DNA of 64,000 nucleotides from Amycolatopsis eburnea. GTDB lineage: Bacteria > Actinomycetota > Actinomycetes > Mycobacteriales > Pseudonocardiaceae. Each line of letters opens with the position of its first letter. Position 1 is the stretch's first letter. The stretch lies in NCBI RefSeq assembly GCF_003937945.1, contig NZ_RSEC01000060.1, positions 62,001 to 126,000 of the forward strand, in the 5' to 3' direction. Of the stretch, positions 43,817 through 52,865 are shown in pieces. The notes beneath the pieces are model-generated. The model was given only the letters and a program-made list of their open reading frames with translations, was not told where the DNA came from and ran no database searches. The translations under genes were made by a program, and so were the position numbers.

Positions 43817-44209
43817 TCAGGGGTGGGCGTACCCCTCGCGGGCCAGGTGGGCGGTGTCGGTTTCGTCCTTGAAGCAGAGTTCGACGTAGATGGGGCCGCC
43901 GGCGATGTCGACGGGCACGTTGATGGTGTCGGTGGTCACGTCGTTGCAGTGCAGACTGGTGCTCCTCGGCGGCCACCGCCTCCAGTTGGCGTCGTAGGCG
44001 TAGAGCCGGCGGCAGTTGCTGGCCTTGAACGAGTAGTCGACGTCGACGGATCGCTGGTGCCAGCGCAGCGTGCCGAGGGCGTAGGTCGCGCCGTAGCGGA
44101 GGATCGGGTCGATCGGGTTGGACGGGTCGGCGGACAGCGTGGCTGGTGCGGCGGTGGCGACCGGCGCGCCCACCAGGGCGGCTCCTGCGACGACCGCGGC
44201 CATCGTCAT
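43817..44209 (-). CDS. Small secreted Cys-containing protein
   Basis: 130 aa from ATG 44209, starting with a signal peptide (MAAVVAGAALVGAPVATAAP). No basic n-region follows the start, but the frame above reads TRGSLRR without a start codon, so the true start may be upstream or frameshifted. The mature part has three cysteines (NCRRLYAY, LHCNDV, VELCFKDE). Function unknown. It is divergent from the first SARP gene. Confidence 0.65.
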   Translation of the reverse strand: MTMAAVVAGAALVGAPVATAAPATLSADPSNPIDPILRYGATYALGTLRWHQRSVDVDYSFKASNCRRLYAYDANWRRWPPRSTSLHCNDVTTDTINVPVDIAGGPIYVELCFKDETDTAHLAREGYAHP

Positions 44210-44314
44210 TCGGCGGAGTGAACCTCTGGTGGTTGCTCGATCCTGGCGCCGGGCGGCGGTGCTGTCATCATGAACTCCCTGCCGTTGTTGCGATTCGCCG
44301 TGGCCCAGAGCGTG

Positions 44315-44351
44315 GCAGCGTTCACTGCAGTCGCGCTGCAGTCTTACGGAA
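44315..44351 (+). promoter_or_regulatory. SARP-type operator, 11-bp spaced direct repeats
   Basis: CTGCAGTC occurs twice (44326-44333 and 44337-44344), exactly 11 bp apart, the spacing of SARP heptamer repeats. The 37-bp element around it recurs with two mismatches at 48804-48840 before the second SARP gene. It ends 46 bp before the start codon; GGTACCAT follows as a possible -10. Autoregulation or cross-regulation is likely. Confidence 0.65.
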
Positions 44352-44396
44352 CGTGGCCGTTCGGAGGTACCATCGAGCCGGGGAGGGGGCGTTTGC

Positions 44397-47267
44397 ATGC
44401 CCGATGTTCGTTTTGGCGTGCTCGGGCCGGTCGCGGCCTGGCGCGGCACGGTCCCGGTCAAGGTCGGCTCCGGCAAGTGTCTCCAAGTGCTCGGTGTGCT
44501 GCTGTTGAACGCGAACCAGCGCGTGGATCGGGAGCAGATCATCGAGGGTGCCTGGCGTGGGAGACCACCGAGGAGCGCGGTCAACCTGGTCCAGAAGTAC
44601 GTCGGCGATGTGCGCAGATCACTGGGTCTCGACGACGTCTCGCTGCAGACGGTCGGCACCGGGTACCTGCTGCGGGTGGCCCCTGACCAGCTCGACAGCG
44701 CCCAGTTCGCGGCCCGGCTCGCCCGGGCCAGGGAGACCAGGAGCGACGGCGACCTGACCGCTGCCCGGCGCCACCTCGCCGACGCGATGACGCTGTGGCG
44801 CGGATCCGCCTTCAGCGGTATCGACACCTCCGCGGCCGCCACGGAACGCGCCCGGCTCGACGAATACCGCTTGGGGGCGCTGGAAGACCTCGTCGAACTC
44901 GACCTGCTGCACGGGGACCACGTCGCGGCCATCCCCGAGCTGACCCGGCTCACCGACGAGCACCCGTACCGCGAACGCGCGCGGGAGCTGCTGATGGTCG
45001 CGCTCTACCGCAGCGGCCGCCAAGGGGAGGCGCTCGCCGTCTTCCACGACGTCCAGCGGCTGCTCGCCAACGAACTCGGGGCCAACCCCGGAAACGGACT
45101 GCAACGCGTACACGCCCAGATCCTGCGCGCGGATCCCGACCTCGACCTGGTCACCGCGACCGGCCCGCCGCGGCCGATCGCCCAGCTCCCCGCGGACATC
45201 CCCGACTTCACCGGCCGGGCCGAGCCCCTCCGCGAGCTGCTCGATCTGCTGGCCGATCACCGGGTGACGGTGGTCTCCGGCGCACCGGGGACCGGAAAGT
45301 CCGCGCTCGCCGTGCGAGCGCTTCACCACGCACGAGACGCGTACCCGGACGGGCAGCTCTACCTCGACCTCGCCGGCACCTCGGAGTCACCCCGAGACCC
45401 GGCGATGATGCTGGCCGAACTGCTGCGCGCGCTCGGCGTCACGGACGCGGTCATGCCTCCCGGTCTGCACGAGCGAGCCGCCCTCTACCGGTCACGACTG
45501 GCCGAACGGCGCATGCTGGTGCTGCTCGACGACGCGGCCGACGTTCAGCAGGTGCGGCCGCTGCTGCCCCCATCCGGCGGCTGCGCGGTGGTCGTCACCA
45601 GCAGGCGCCGGCTGGCCGACCTGGCCGGCGCCGAACACGTCGAGCTGGACGTGCTCTCCGCGGAAGACGCACGCGGCCTCCTCGCCCGCATCGCCGGAGC
45701 GGAGCGCGTCGAGCGGGAACCGGAGTCGGCCGCCGCGATCGTCCGGCTGTGCGGGCAGCTTCCGCTGGCCATCCGGATCACCGGGGCCAAGCTCGCCGGC
45801 AGGCGAGCGTGGACCCTGCACGTGCTGCGCACCAGGCTCGAGGACGAATCCCGCCGGCTGCGGGAGTTGCGAGTCGGCGATCTCGACGTCCGGGCCAACT
45901 TCGACCTGAGCCTGCGCCTTCTTCCGGACGAAGCCGTCCAGGCCTTCCGGCTGCTGGGGTTGCTCGGCGCGGAGGCGCTCCCGGCGTGGGTGATCGGCCC
46001 GCTCCTGGACCGGCCCGACCCGGACGACGTACTGGACGCCCTGGTCGACGCCTACCTCGTGCGGCTGGTCACCACCGACCGCGCCGGGCAGCCGCGGTAC
46101 CGCTTGCACGATCTGCTGCGCGCCTACGCAGCGGAAGGGGCGCAGGAGTGCTACTCCACCGAAGAACGCCGGGCGGCAGTGGAACGAGTGCTCGCCGCCT
46201 GGCTCGCCCTCGCCGAGCAAGCTCGTGCCCTGCTCTACCCCAGCCTTTTCCGGCCGACTCCGGGGCAGTCCCCGCGCTGGATCCCGGACTACGCGATCGT
46301 CGACCCGATCGTGTGGTTCGACGCCGAACGCGGGACCTTGCTGCGCGCGATGGAACTCGCGGCCGATTGGGGCCTGGACGAGCTGGCCTGGGAGCTGGCG
46401 ACCGCCGCGGTGCCCTACTACGACCACCGCAGCCTCTACCAGGACTGGAACCGCAGTCACCAAGTGGCGTTGAAAGCCGTCGGCGCAGCCGGCAACACCC
46501 ACGGTGAAGCGGCGTTGCTGCAGGGACTCGGTCAGGTGCACATCTACCTGGACGAAATGGATGAGGCACGACAGCACCTGCGCCGTTGCGTGCAGCTGTA
46601 CCGGACCACAGGCGATCGACGCGGTGAAGGACTCGCGCTCGCGAGCTTGGGCACTGTGCACCGCGTTCGCGGCGAACTCGACGCAGCGCTGGCCGTCGAC
46701 AAGGAAGGCCTCACTCATCTGGTGGCCGCCGGGCACCAGCAGGCGGAAGCACAGATCCGGACCGCGATCGGCATCATCGGCTTCGAACAGGGCGCCGAAG
46801 ACGCGGGTTCGTGGATCGAAGACGGCCTCGAGATCGCCCGGAAGCTCGGCGACCGTCATCGGCAGGCGGTGATCCTCCGCACGCTCAGCCGGTACCACCA
46901 GGGAATCGGCGACACGCCGGCCGCGCTGCGCGACCTGACCGAGGCTTTGACGATCTTCAACGAGATCACCGACGAGCGCTGCGGTGCCTACACCGAGCAA
47001 CGGCTTGGCGGGATCTACGCGGAGCTCGGTGACCGTCCCCGGGCCGGTTTGGCCCTTCAGCGCGCGGCGCACGTGTTCCGGCTCAACGGCGACCGCAGCA
47101 ACGAAGCCGCCTGCTGGCAACAGCTGGGCGAACTCGAACTGGAACTCGGCGACGCGGTCGCGGCTCGGCGCTGGCTGGGCTTGGCGGCCGAGTTGTGGCG
47201 AGCCGTCGGCCTGCCCGAGCGCGCCGACGACATCCGGATCGCTCTCGACGCGGCGGCAGCCCGGTGA
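44397..47267 (+). CDS. AfsR-type SARP transcriptional regulator
   Basis: 956 aa from ATG 44397, with GGGAGGGGG 8 nt upstream. Order: winged-helix DNA-binding domain (VRFGVLGPVAAWRGTVPV, about 1-95), BTAD helical domain (about 100-245), NB-ARC ATPase with Walker A SGAPGTGKSALAV (about 296) and LVLLDDAADV, then a C-terminal TPR array (GEAALLQGLGQVHIYLDEMD, GEGLALASLGTVHRVRGELD). Such proteins activate secondary-metabolite or secreted-protein genes and are often phosphorylated. It is paralogous to 48885-51809 in the N-terminal half. Confidence 0.9.
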   Translation: MPDVRFGVLGPVAAWRGTVPVKVGSGKCLQVLGVLLLNANQRVDREQIIEGAWRGRPPRSAVNLVQKYVGDVRRSLGLDDVSLQTVGTGYLLRVAPDQLDSAQFAARLARARETRSDGDLTAARRHLADAMTLWRGSAFSGIDTSAAATERARLDEYRLGALEDLVELDLLHGDHVAAIPELTRLTDEHPYRERARELLMVALYRSGRQGEALAVFHDVQRLLANELGANPGNGLQRVHAQILRADPDLDLVTATGPPRPIAQLPADIPDFTGRAEPLRELLDLLADHRVTVVSGAPGTGKSALAVRALHHARDAYPDGQLYLDLAGTSESPRDPAMMLAELLRALGVTDAVMPPGLHERAALYRSRLAERRMLVLLDDAADVQQVRPLLPPSGGCAVVVTSRRRLADLAGAEHVELDVLSAEDARGLLARIAGAERVEREPESAAAIVRLCGQLPLAIRITGAKLAGRRAWTLHVLRTRLEDESRRLRELRVGDLDVRANFDLSLRLLPDEAVQAFRLLGLLGAEALPAWVIGPLLDRPDPDDVLDALVDAYLVRLVTTDRAGQPRYRLHDLLRAYAAEGAQECYSTEERRAAVERVLAAWLALAEQARALLYPSLFRPTPGQSPRWIPDYAIVDPIVWFDAERGTLLRAMELAADWGLDELAWELATAAVPYYDHRSLYQDWNRSHQVALKAVGAAGNTHGEAALLQGLGQVHIYLDEMDEARQHLRRCVQLYRTTGDRRGEGLALASLGTVHRVRGELDAALAVDKEGLTHLVAAGHQQAEAQIRTAIGIIGFEQGAEDAGSWIEDGLEIARKLGDRHRQAVILRTLSRYHQGIGDTPAALRDLTEALTIFNEITDERCGAYTEQRLGGIYAELGDRPRAGLALQRAAHVFRLNGDRSNEAACWQQLGELELELGDAVAARRWLGLAAELWRAVGLPERADDIRIALDAAAAR

Positions 47268-47297
47268 AGTCCGAGCTGGAGCGAGCGTTCGCCCACG

Positions 47298-47558
47298 TCA
47301 CCTGTCGGCGTGCGAGAACGGCCCGACTCCGACCTGGTTGACACAGAGCGTCAAATTCACGACCCGGTACACCGTCCCGGCTGTCCGGGTGTGGTGGGCG
47401 ATGACGGTGATTCGGCTGACTGGCACGCCGTACGGGCATCGACGGCTTCAAGTCGGAGGATCCGACACGCTGAGCGCCACATTCGCCGGTTTCGCTGCGA
47501 AAGTGACGCTCATCAGGGCCGTCACCACACTGATGGCGAATCTGCTGCGGAGGATCAA
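47298..47558 (-). pseudogene. Secreted small protein with in-frame stop
   Basis: A TTG at 47558 with AGAGGGGG 6 nt upstream starts a signal-peptide-like sequence (LRSRFAISVVTALMSVTFAA). After SVSDPPT there is an in-frame TGA; the same frame then continues protein-like (VPVSRITVIAHHTRTAGTVY, RVVNLTLCVNQVG) to a TGA at 47298. It resembles the other small secreted proteins beside the SARP genes. Either a nonsense-mutated gene or a truncated 36-aa peptide. Confidence 0.4.
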
Positions 47559-47765
47559 GTCATGCCCCCTCTTCTGGGCCCGGGTGCTCGTGGACGGCTC
47601 TCAGAACGGCACCGAACGCTCGCCCCGAGCCGGCACGCTGCATTCGAGGTCGACGGCGGCGGTCACAAGCAAGCTGTCCGCGCGGATCAGGCTGTGCCCG
47701 GTCTCGTCGCTGCTGCCGCTGCCCGGCCTCCCTGAGTGTTCCGGGCAGCGGCACGCAGGCCCGGC

Positions 47766-48239
47766 TCAGCGACCGGGGAGCCCGGTGTCGCCGGAGGCGA
47801 GCAGATCACCCGTGTGGCTGCTGAACTTGGATGCCGACGCGACGAAGGTGTACCGGACGGCGTCTCCGTTGAGGTTCGGCGTCCAGCAACGGCGCTGGCC
47901 CGGCAGCACCCTTCCGTTCCCGCCCGAGCTGTCGCAGCTGACGGTGCCGACCCGCTGCCCCTGGTCGTACCGGTCGAGGCGGGCCTGCGCGTACTGGCTG
48001 GCCGTCATGGCCTGGTCGAACAGCACGAACCCGAAGTACAGGCTGCCCTGCCGGCACAGCTGGACTTCCCCGACGACGACGTTGTTGGTGGCGATCACCG
48101 CGGCCCGCTTCACGACGGTCTGGTAGCCGGCGCCGTTCTGGCAATCCTGGCTGGAGCTGACGTCCGCGGAAGCCGGCAGCGCGAGCCCCAGCAGGCCCGC
48201 ACTGGCCGCCGCGAGCACTGCCATCGCCTTCTTGATCAT
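47766..48239 (-). CDS. Small secreted Cys-containing protein
   Basis: 157 aa from ATG 48239, with GGGGAGGA 5 nt upstream. The signal peptide (MIKKAMAVLAAASAGLLGLA) is cleaved after ASA. The mature protein has four cysteines (QDCQNG, QLCRQG, VSCDSSG, RRCWTP) and is otherwise polar. I do not recognise the family. It lies between the two SARP genes on the opposite strand. Confidence 0.75.
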   Translation of the reverse strand: MIKKAMAVLAAASAGLLGLALPASADVSSSQDCQNGAGYQTVVKRAAVIATNNVVVGEVQLCRQGSLYFGFVLFDQAMTASQYAQARLDRYDQGQRVGTVSCDSSGGNGRVLPGQRRCWTPNLNGDAVRYTFVASASKFSSHTGDLLASGDTGLPGR

Positions 48240-48255
48240 GGATTCCTCCCCTGGC

Positions 48256-48756
48256 TCACGAGTGGCAGACGGATTGGTCTTTGGGGCAGGCGACCGATTC
48301 CCTGTTCTTGTGGTCCACATCGGTCAGACTGATGTTGACCTGCAGGATTCCGCCCGGGACGTCGGTCGGCAAGGGAAAGTCGGCGATGGGCGTGCTCGTG
48401 CACCGATCCGTGAGTTGCCAGATCTGGGTCACTCGCGTGTTCCCCTGGTAGCCGGCGTAGGCGACGTCCACGCACTCGCCGGTCTTGACGGCCAAGGTCT
48501 GGTTCGAGAAGGTCACCGTCCTGCCGGACGTCGACCAGGTCAGGTTGCCCGTGATGTGGCCGACGATGGTGCCTGAGCTGTGTCGGAGGATCACCTCGAA
48601 GTTCCTCGGTGCCAGTGCGGGCGCTGCGGAGGCGAGCGGCGCTCCGGTGAGTAGAGCCGCCGCGGCCGTTGCGACCACGCCGGCCGCCTTCGCTCGGCGG
48701 CTCGGATTGCTCGTCCGCGAGCCCTCGGAGCGGCGCACCTTTGTGCTGATTTCCAT
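48256..48756 (-). CDS. Small secreted Cys-containing protein
   Basis: 166 aa from ATG 48756, with AGAGGGGAG 6 nt upstream. A long basic n-region (RRAKAAGVVATAAAALLTGA) gives a signal peptide cleaved after ASA. The mature part is beta-rich (NFEVILRHSSGTIVGHITGN, RTVTFSNQTLAVKTGECVDV) with four cysteines, the last two near the C terminus (CPKDQSVC). It is probably co-transcribed with the next secreted protein 16 bp downstream. Divergent from the second SARP gene. Confidence 0.75.
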   Translation of the reverse strand: MEISTKVRRSEGSRTSNPSRRAKAAGVVATAAAALLTGAPLASAAPALAPRNFEVILRHSSGTIVGHITGNLTWSTSGRTVTFSNQTLAVKTGECVDVAYAGYQGNTRVTQIWQLTDRCTSTPIADFPLPTDVPGGILQVNISLTDVDHKNRESVACPKDQSVCHS

Positions 48757-48803
48757 GTCGACTCCCCTCTTGCCAGCACGTCGTCGCTGGTGAAGGCAGC
48801 GTC

Positions 48804-48840
48804 GCAGCGTTCACTGAAGTCGCACTGCAGTCTTACGGAA
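48804..48840 (+). promoter_or_regulatory. Second copy of the SARP operator
   Basis: 35 of 37 bases match 44315-44351, including CTGAAGTC (48815-48822) and CTGCAGTC (48826-48833) in the same 11-bp phase. It ends 45 bp before the start of the second SARP gene, nearly the same distance as the first copy. AGAGGTACCATCG and the purine-rich ribosome site are also shared. Confidence 0.65.
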
Positions 48841-48884
48841 AGTCACTGGTCAGAGGTACCATCGGCCCGGGGAGGGGACGTCTC

Positions 48885-51809
48885 ATGCCCGAAGTTCGGT
48901 TCGGTGTGCTCGGGCCGGTCGCGGCCTGGCGTGGTGCTCGCGCGATCGAAGTGCGCCCCGGCAAGTGCCTCAAGGTGCTCGGCGTGCTGCTATTGCACGC
49001 CAATCAGCAGGTCGACCGCGAGAAGATCATCCAGGGCACCTGGGCCGGGAACCCGCCGAGGAGCGCGGTGAACCTCGTCCAGAAGTACGTCGGTGACGTG
49101 CGCAGGTCGCTGGAGCTCGACGATGGGTCACTGCAGACGGTCGGCACCGGGTACGTGCTGCGGGTAGCGCCCGGCCGGCTCGACAGCGTCCAGTTCGCCT
49201 CCGGGCTCGCGCGGGCGCGGGCGTACAAGAGCGACGGCGACCTGCGCGCGGCCGGCCAGCACCTGGCCGAGGCGATGGCGCTGTGGCGCGGCCCCGCCTT
49301 CAGCGGCATCGACACGGCCGAGGCAGCCATCGAACGGGCCAGGCTGGATGAATACCGCTGCGGCGCGCTGGAGGACCTCGCCGAGCTGGATCTGCTGCGC
49401 GGCGAGCACGCGTCGGCGATTCCCGAGCTGTCCGGCCTCGCGGCCGAGCACCCGTACCGCGAGCGCGTGCGCGAGCTGCTGATGGTCGCGCTCTACCGCA
49501 GCGGCCGCCAAGGCGACGCACTCGCCGTGTTCGACGAGATCCGGCGGCTGCTGGCCGAGGAGCTCGGTGCCAGTCCCGGGCACGGCTTGCAGCGCGTGCA
49601 CGCGCAGATCCTGCACGGAGATCCCGCGGTCGACTGGGTCAGCGAGGTGCCCGCGGCGCACCGCAACTGCCTTCCCCGAGATCTCCCCTACTTCGCGGGG
49701 CGGCACGACGAGCTCGCGCGGCTGGCGATGTCGGCGGAGGATCGGGCCGCTCTGTACACAGTGGACGGAATGGCCGGGGTCGGCAAGACCGCGTTCGCCG
49801 TCCGCGCTGCTCATCTGCTGGCCGACCGGTTCCCCGACGGTGCGCTTTTCGTCGACCTACAGGGGCACAGCGCGGGGAAAATGCCGCTGACCGTCGAAGA
49901 GATCCTGCACATCCTGCTCGGACAGCTCGGGACCGCGCCGGGCGGGGACGCCATGGCGCAGTGGCGGGCGACGACCGCGGCGCTGCGACTGCTGGTCGTC
50001 TTCGACAACGCAGTCGACCACACGCAGGTGGCGCCGCTGCTGCCCACCGGACAGAGTCTGGTGATCGTCACGAGCCGCGCGAGATTGCCGGACTTGGCCG
50101 GCGCGCGGCCGTTGTCGCTCACCGTCCTGGCGGAGGAGGAGGCCGAAGCCTTCCTCGCCCACCTGGTGGGCGAGGATCGGGCTGGTGCCGAACCCGAGGC
50201 GGTGGCGCAGATCGTCCGGCTGTGCGCGGGCTTGCCACTCGCGCTTCGGCTGTCGGGAGCGCGGCTGGCGCACCGCACGACCTGGCCGATCGCGCACTTG
50301 TCCGCGCAACTGGCCGATGCGCGCCAGCAATTGCCGCGGCTGTTCGCCGACCGCGAGGTGGCACTGGCGTTCCGCATGTCGCACGAGCAGCTGTCCCCGG
50401 TCGACCAGCAGCTGTTCTCCGCGCTGGGCCGGCATCCCGGCGCCGACGCGGACACCGCCGTCCTGGCAGCGATGACCGGCCTGCCGGCCAACCGGGCCGA
50501 CGAAGCCCTGCAGCGGCTGGTCGACGTCCATCTGGCCGAGGAGCCGGCGCCGGGCCGGTACCGGCAGCACGACCTGCTGCGGCAGTACGCCCGGGGCATG
50601 TCGGACGACCCGCGCATGACCGAGCGAATGCTCAAGCACTACCTGACCGCCATCACGGAGGCAGCCGCCCGCATCGAGGACAACGGCCCGGGGGCGGAGG
50701 CCGCGCGGGCGTGGCTGACGGCCGAGCGCGCCAACGTCCTGGCGGCGACCCGCTGCGCCGCGGCCGAAGGCCAGGGCGGCTACGCGTGGCAGCTGGCGAT
50801 CTCCCTGTGGCACGTCCTGTGCCGCAACTTCGCCGGTGACGCGATCGCACTGCTCGAGCAAGGCCTGACGGCCGCGCGGGCCACAGCCGAAGGCGGCGAG
50901 GACCTTCTGCGCACGCTGCTGGCGCTGGCCCACTGGTCCGCAGGCCACACCGCACGCGCTCACGACCTGCTGACCACATCGGCCGAGCACCGCGAGAACA
51001 CCGAATCCCACGCGCACACCCTCGCCCTGCTGGCGTTGATGCACTTGCAACGCGGCGCTCACGCTCAAGCCGCGGAGCACGCGCAGACCGCCTTCGACGA
51101 GCTCGCCGAGCTTCCCGCGTTGTCCCCGCTGGGCATCGACGCCACGATCATCACGCACTGGACCCGAGGCGTCGTCCGGTGGCTGGACGGCTCGCACGAG
51201 GCAGCGCTGGCCCACCTGCGGACGGCTTGTTCCCTCTGCGACGACCTGGGCCAGCTGAGTCCCAACGATCACGTGCACACGGCATTGGCGCGATGCCTCA
51301 TCGAGCTGAGTGCCGCCGACGAAGCCCTCGTACACCTCCGGCAGGCTCGCGAGCTACGACAGCGGATCGGGGACCGGGCCGGCGAGGCGGAAGCGTTGAC
51401 CCTCATCGGAACTGCACACCGCGCACTGGGACATCCCGCCGAGGCGCTGAAATCACACCGCGTCGCGGTCACACTGCTCGACGACGACACCCGGCTAGAG
51501 GCCCACGCCCGGATCGAACTCGGCCGCACCCTCGCCGCGCTCGGGAACCCGGCCGAAGCCGCCCGGCAGCACGAACTCGCCCTCGCAATCGCAGTTCGCG
51601 GTGACCACCTCCAGGAGCAGGCGCAAGCGCATGACGAACTCGCCCGCACGCATGGTGGCGACGATTCTCGAGAGGCCGACCCGCAGGCCGGGTCGACGTG
51701 CCTGAAAACACTCCTCACCTCCGTCCTGCAGGGTGGTGACCCCCGCTCATCCAGCGACCACGCATCGTTTCCCGAGAGCCGGCACAGCCATGGCCGGCCG
51801 AACCGTTGA
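48885..51809 (+). CDS. AfsR-type SARP transcriptional regulator, second paralogue
   Basis: 974 aa from ATG 48885, with GGGGAGGGG upstream. The SARP and BTAD domains (about 1-245) are very similar to those of 44397-47267, for example MPEVRFGVLGPVAAWRG and GTGYVLRVAP. The NB-ARC part has Walker A DGMAGVGKTAFAV (about 293) but is diverged, and the C-terminal TPR region is different. The last ~50 residues (after EADPQAG) look untidy, so the original stop may have been lost. The pair probably arose by duplication followed by replacement of the C-terminal half. Confidence 0.88.
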   Translation: MPEVRFGVLGPVAAWRGARAIEVRPGKCLKVLGVLLLHANQQVDREKIIQGTWAGNPPRSAVNLVQKYVGDVRRSLELDDGSLQTVGTGYVLRVAPGRLDSVQFASGLARARAYKSDGDLRAAGQHLAEAMALWRGPAFSGIDTAEAAIERARLDEYRCGALEDLAELDLLRGEHASAIPELSGLAAEHPYRERVRELLMVALYRSGRQGDALAVFDEIRRLLAEELGASPGHGLQRVHAQILHGDPAVDWVSEVPAAHRNCLPRDLPYFAGRHDELARLAMSAEDRAALYTVDGMAGVGKTAFAVRAAHLLADRFPDGALFVDLQGHSAGKMPLTVEEILHILLGQLGTAPGGDAMAQWRATTAALRLLVVFDNAVDHTQVAPLLPTGQSLVIVTSRARLPDLAGARPLSLTVLAEEEAEAFLAHLVGEDRAGAEPEAVAQIVRLCAGLPLALRLSGARLAHRTTWPIAHLSAQLADARQQLPRLFADREVALAFRMSHEQLSPVDQQLFSALGRHPGADADTAVLAAMTGLPANRADEALQRLVDVHLAEEPAPGRYRQHDLLRQYARGMSDDPRMTERMLKHYLTAITEAAARIEDNGPGAEAARAWLTAERANVLAATRCAAAEGQGGYAWQLAISLWHVLCRNFAGDAIALLEQGLTAARATAEGGEDLLRTLLALAHWSAGHTARAHDLLTTSAEHRENTESHAHTLALLALMHLQRGAHAQAAEHAQTAFDELAELPALSPLGIDATIITHWTRGVVRWLDGSHEAALAHLRTACSLCDDLGQLSPNDHVHTALARCLIELSAADEALVHLRQARELRQRIGDRAGEAEALTLIGTAHRALGHPAEALKSHRVAVTLLDDDTRLEAHARIELGRTLAALGNPAEAARQHELALAIAVRGDHLQEQAQAHDELARTHGGDDSREADPQAGSTCLKTLLTSVLQGGDPRSSSDHASFPESRHSHGRPNR

Positions 51810-51901
51810 GGGCGCGATGCACGTGCTTGTCGCGCTGACCAGCGGGTACGGACCGCGGGTGCCCCCAGCAGACGGGTCGGCACTGCGAAACCGGAGGCCT
51901 C

Positions 51902-52255
51902 ATGCCAACACACGCCGACAGCGGCGCCGGAGGGACGGCGGCGCGGGTGCACGTGACCGGCCCGGTCGGCGCGACGATGACCTTGGCCGCGTCCGGGCCC
52001 CTCGACGCGGCGGCCGCCGGGCGGCTCGAGGCCGCGAGCGACGCGGTCGTGCGGCACGCGGCCGAGGGCGTCGGCGCTGTCGTCGTCGACTTGACCGCAG
52101 TCACCCACTTGACACTTGAGGCGCTGAAGCCTCTGGTCAGCCTGGCTCGCGCCTGTCGCACCGCCGGCCTGGAGGTGCACGTCGTCCCGTCTCCCACCGC
52201 CCGGAAGAAGATCGAGCTCACCGGCCTCGCCGAAGTCCTGCAGCAGACTTCTTGA
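51902..52255 (+). CDS. STAS-domain protein (anti-sigma antagonist-like)
   Basis: 117 aa from ATG 51902. The STAS core is visible: MTLAASGPLDAAAAGRLEAA, then VVVDLTAVTHLTLEALKPL and a final strand LEVHVVPSPTA. The phosphoacceptor serine of SpoIIAA-type proteins (D-S before G-L) is replaced by T-L, so classical phospho-control is doubtful. It lies convergent with the alkaline-shock anchor remnant, a neighbourhood of general stress genes. Confidence 0.75.
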   Translation: MPTHADSGAGGTAARVHVTGPVGATMTLAASGPLDAAAAGRLEAASDAVVRHAAEGVGAVVVDLTAVTHLTLEALKPLVSLARACRTAGLEVHVVPSPTARKKIELTGLAEVLQQTS

Positions 52256-52271
52256 CGGCGAGCCGGTCACG

Positions 52272-52865
52272 TCAGCGGAGGCTGCGCCCGGTGGTGGCGG
52301 CGAAGCGGAACTCCACGCTCACCGGGAGGGTCTCGAGGTCGAGGGCCTGCTGCAGCCGGGGCAAGCTTTCCGCCGCGAGGTGCTCCCGGATCCTGGGGAT
52401 GGCCGTCGTCGGTCAGGGTGATCACCAAAGCCAGCGACGGGGCTTCGCGAGTTCCCGCCAGCGTCGCGCGCGCCTGGTGCACGTCGGGGTGGGCGCGCAG
52501 TTCTTCGGTGAACGGGGTGACGGCGGTGTCAGTGGCCAGCTCGGTGCGCCCGCGGTCCGGGTCGGCCTCGAACCGCCAGGTCCGCACCGGTGGGCGGCGG
52601 GTCAGCTGGGTGAGGGTCCAGCGCAGCGTCAGCAACCCGAGCAGCACCGCGGCCGCCGCGGTGACGTACCAGACCCAGGTCGGCGGGGCGGCTGTGCCGG
52701 GCACCAGCGTGGCCGCCGGGTCCTGCGCGGTCGAGGCCGGCGCCTCCGAGGTCACGCCGATCGGCGCCTTCGCCGTCCAGGCGCTGGACCACGACGCGCC
52801 ACCTGCCGAACACCACCCCCGCGGCTGGGCCCTGGATCCCGGTGACACGACGTCGCCAACCCTCT
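52272..52865 (-). pseudogene. Alkaline-shock membrane anchor (AmaP/DUF6286-like), frameshifted
   Basis: One minus frame gives a membrane helix and domain (WVWYVTAAAAVLLGLLTLRW, then PVRTWRFEADPDRGRTELA and LALVITLTDDG). The sensible continuation, IREHLAAESLPRLQQALDLE then TLPVSVEFRFAA, lies in another frame and ends in TGA at 52272-52274. A frameshift near 52405 separates them. The N-terminal helix expected for the family is not recognisable. An assembly error would give the same picture. Confidence 0.5.

Noticed and set aside
47310..47735. Plus-strand frame of 141 codons between the SARP genes
   Set aside because: Random His/Arg-rich composition without motif. The opposite strand carries the better candidate.
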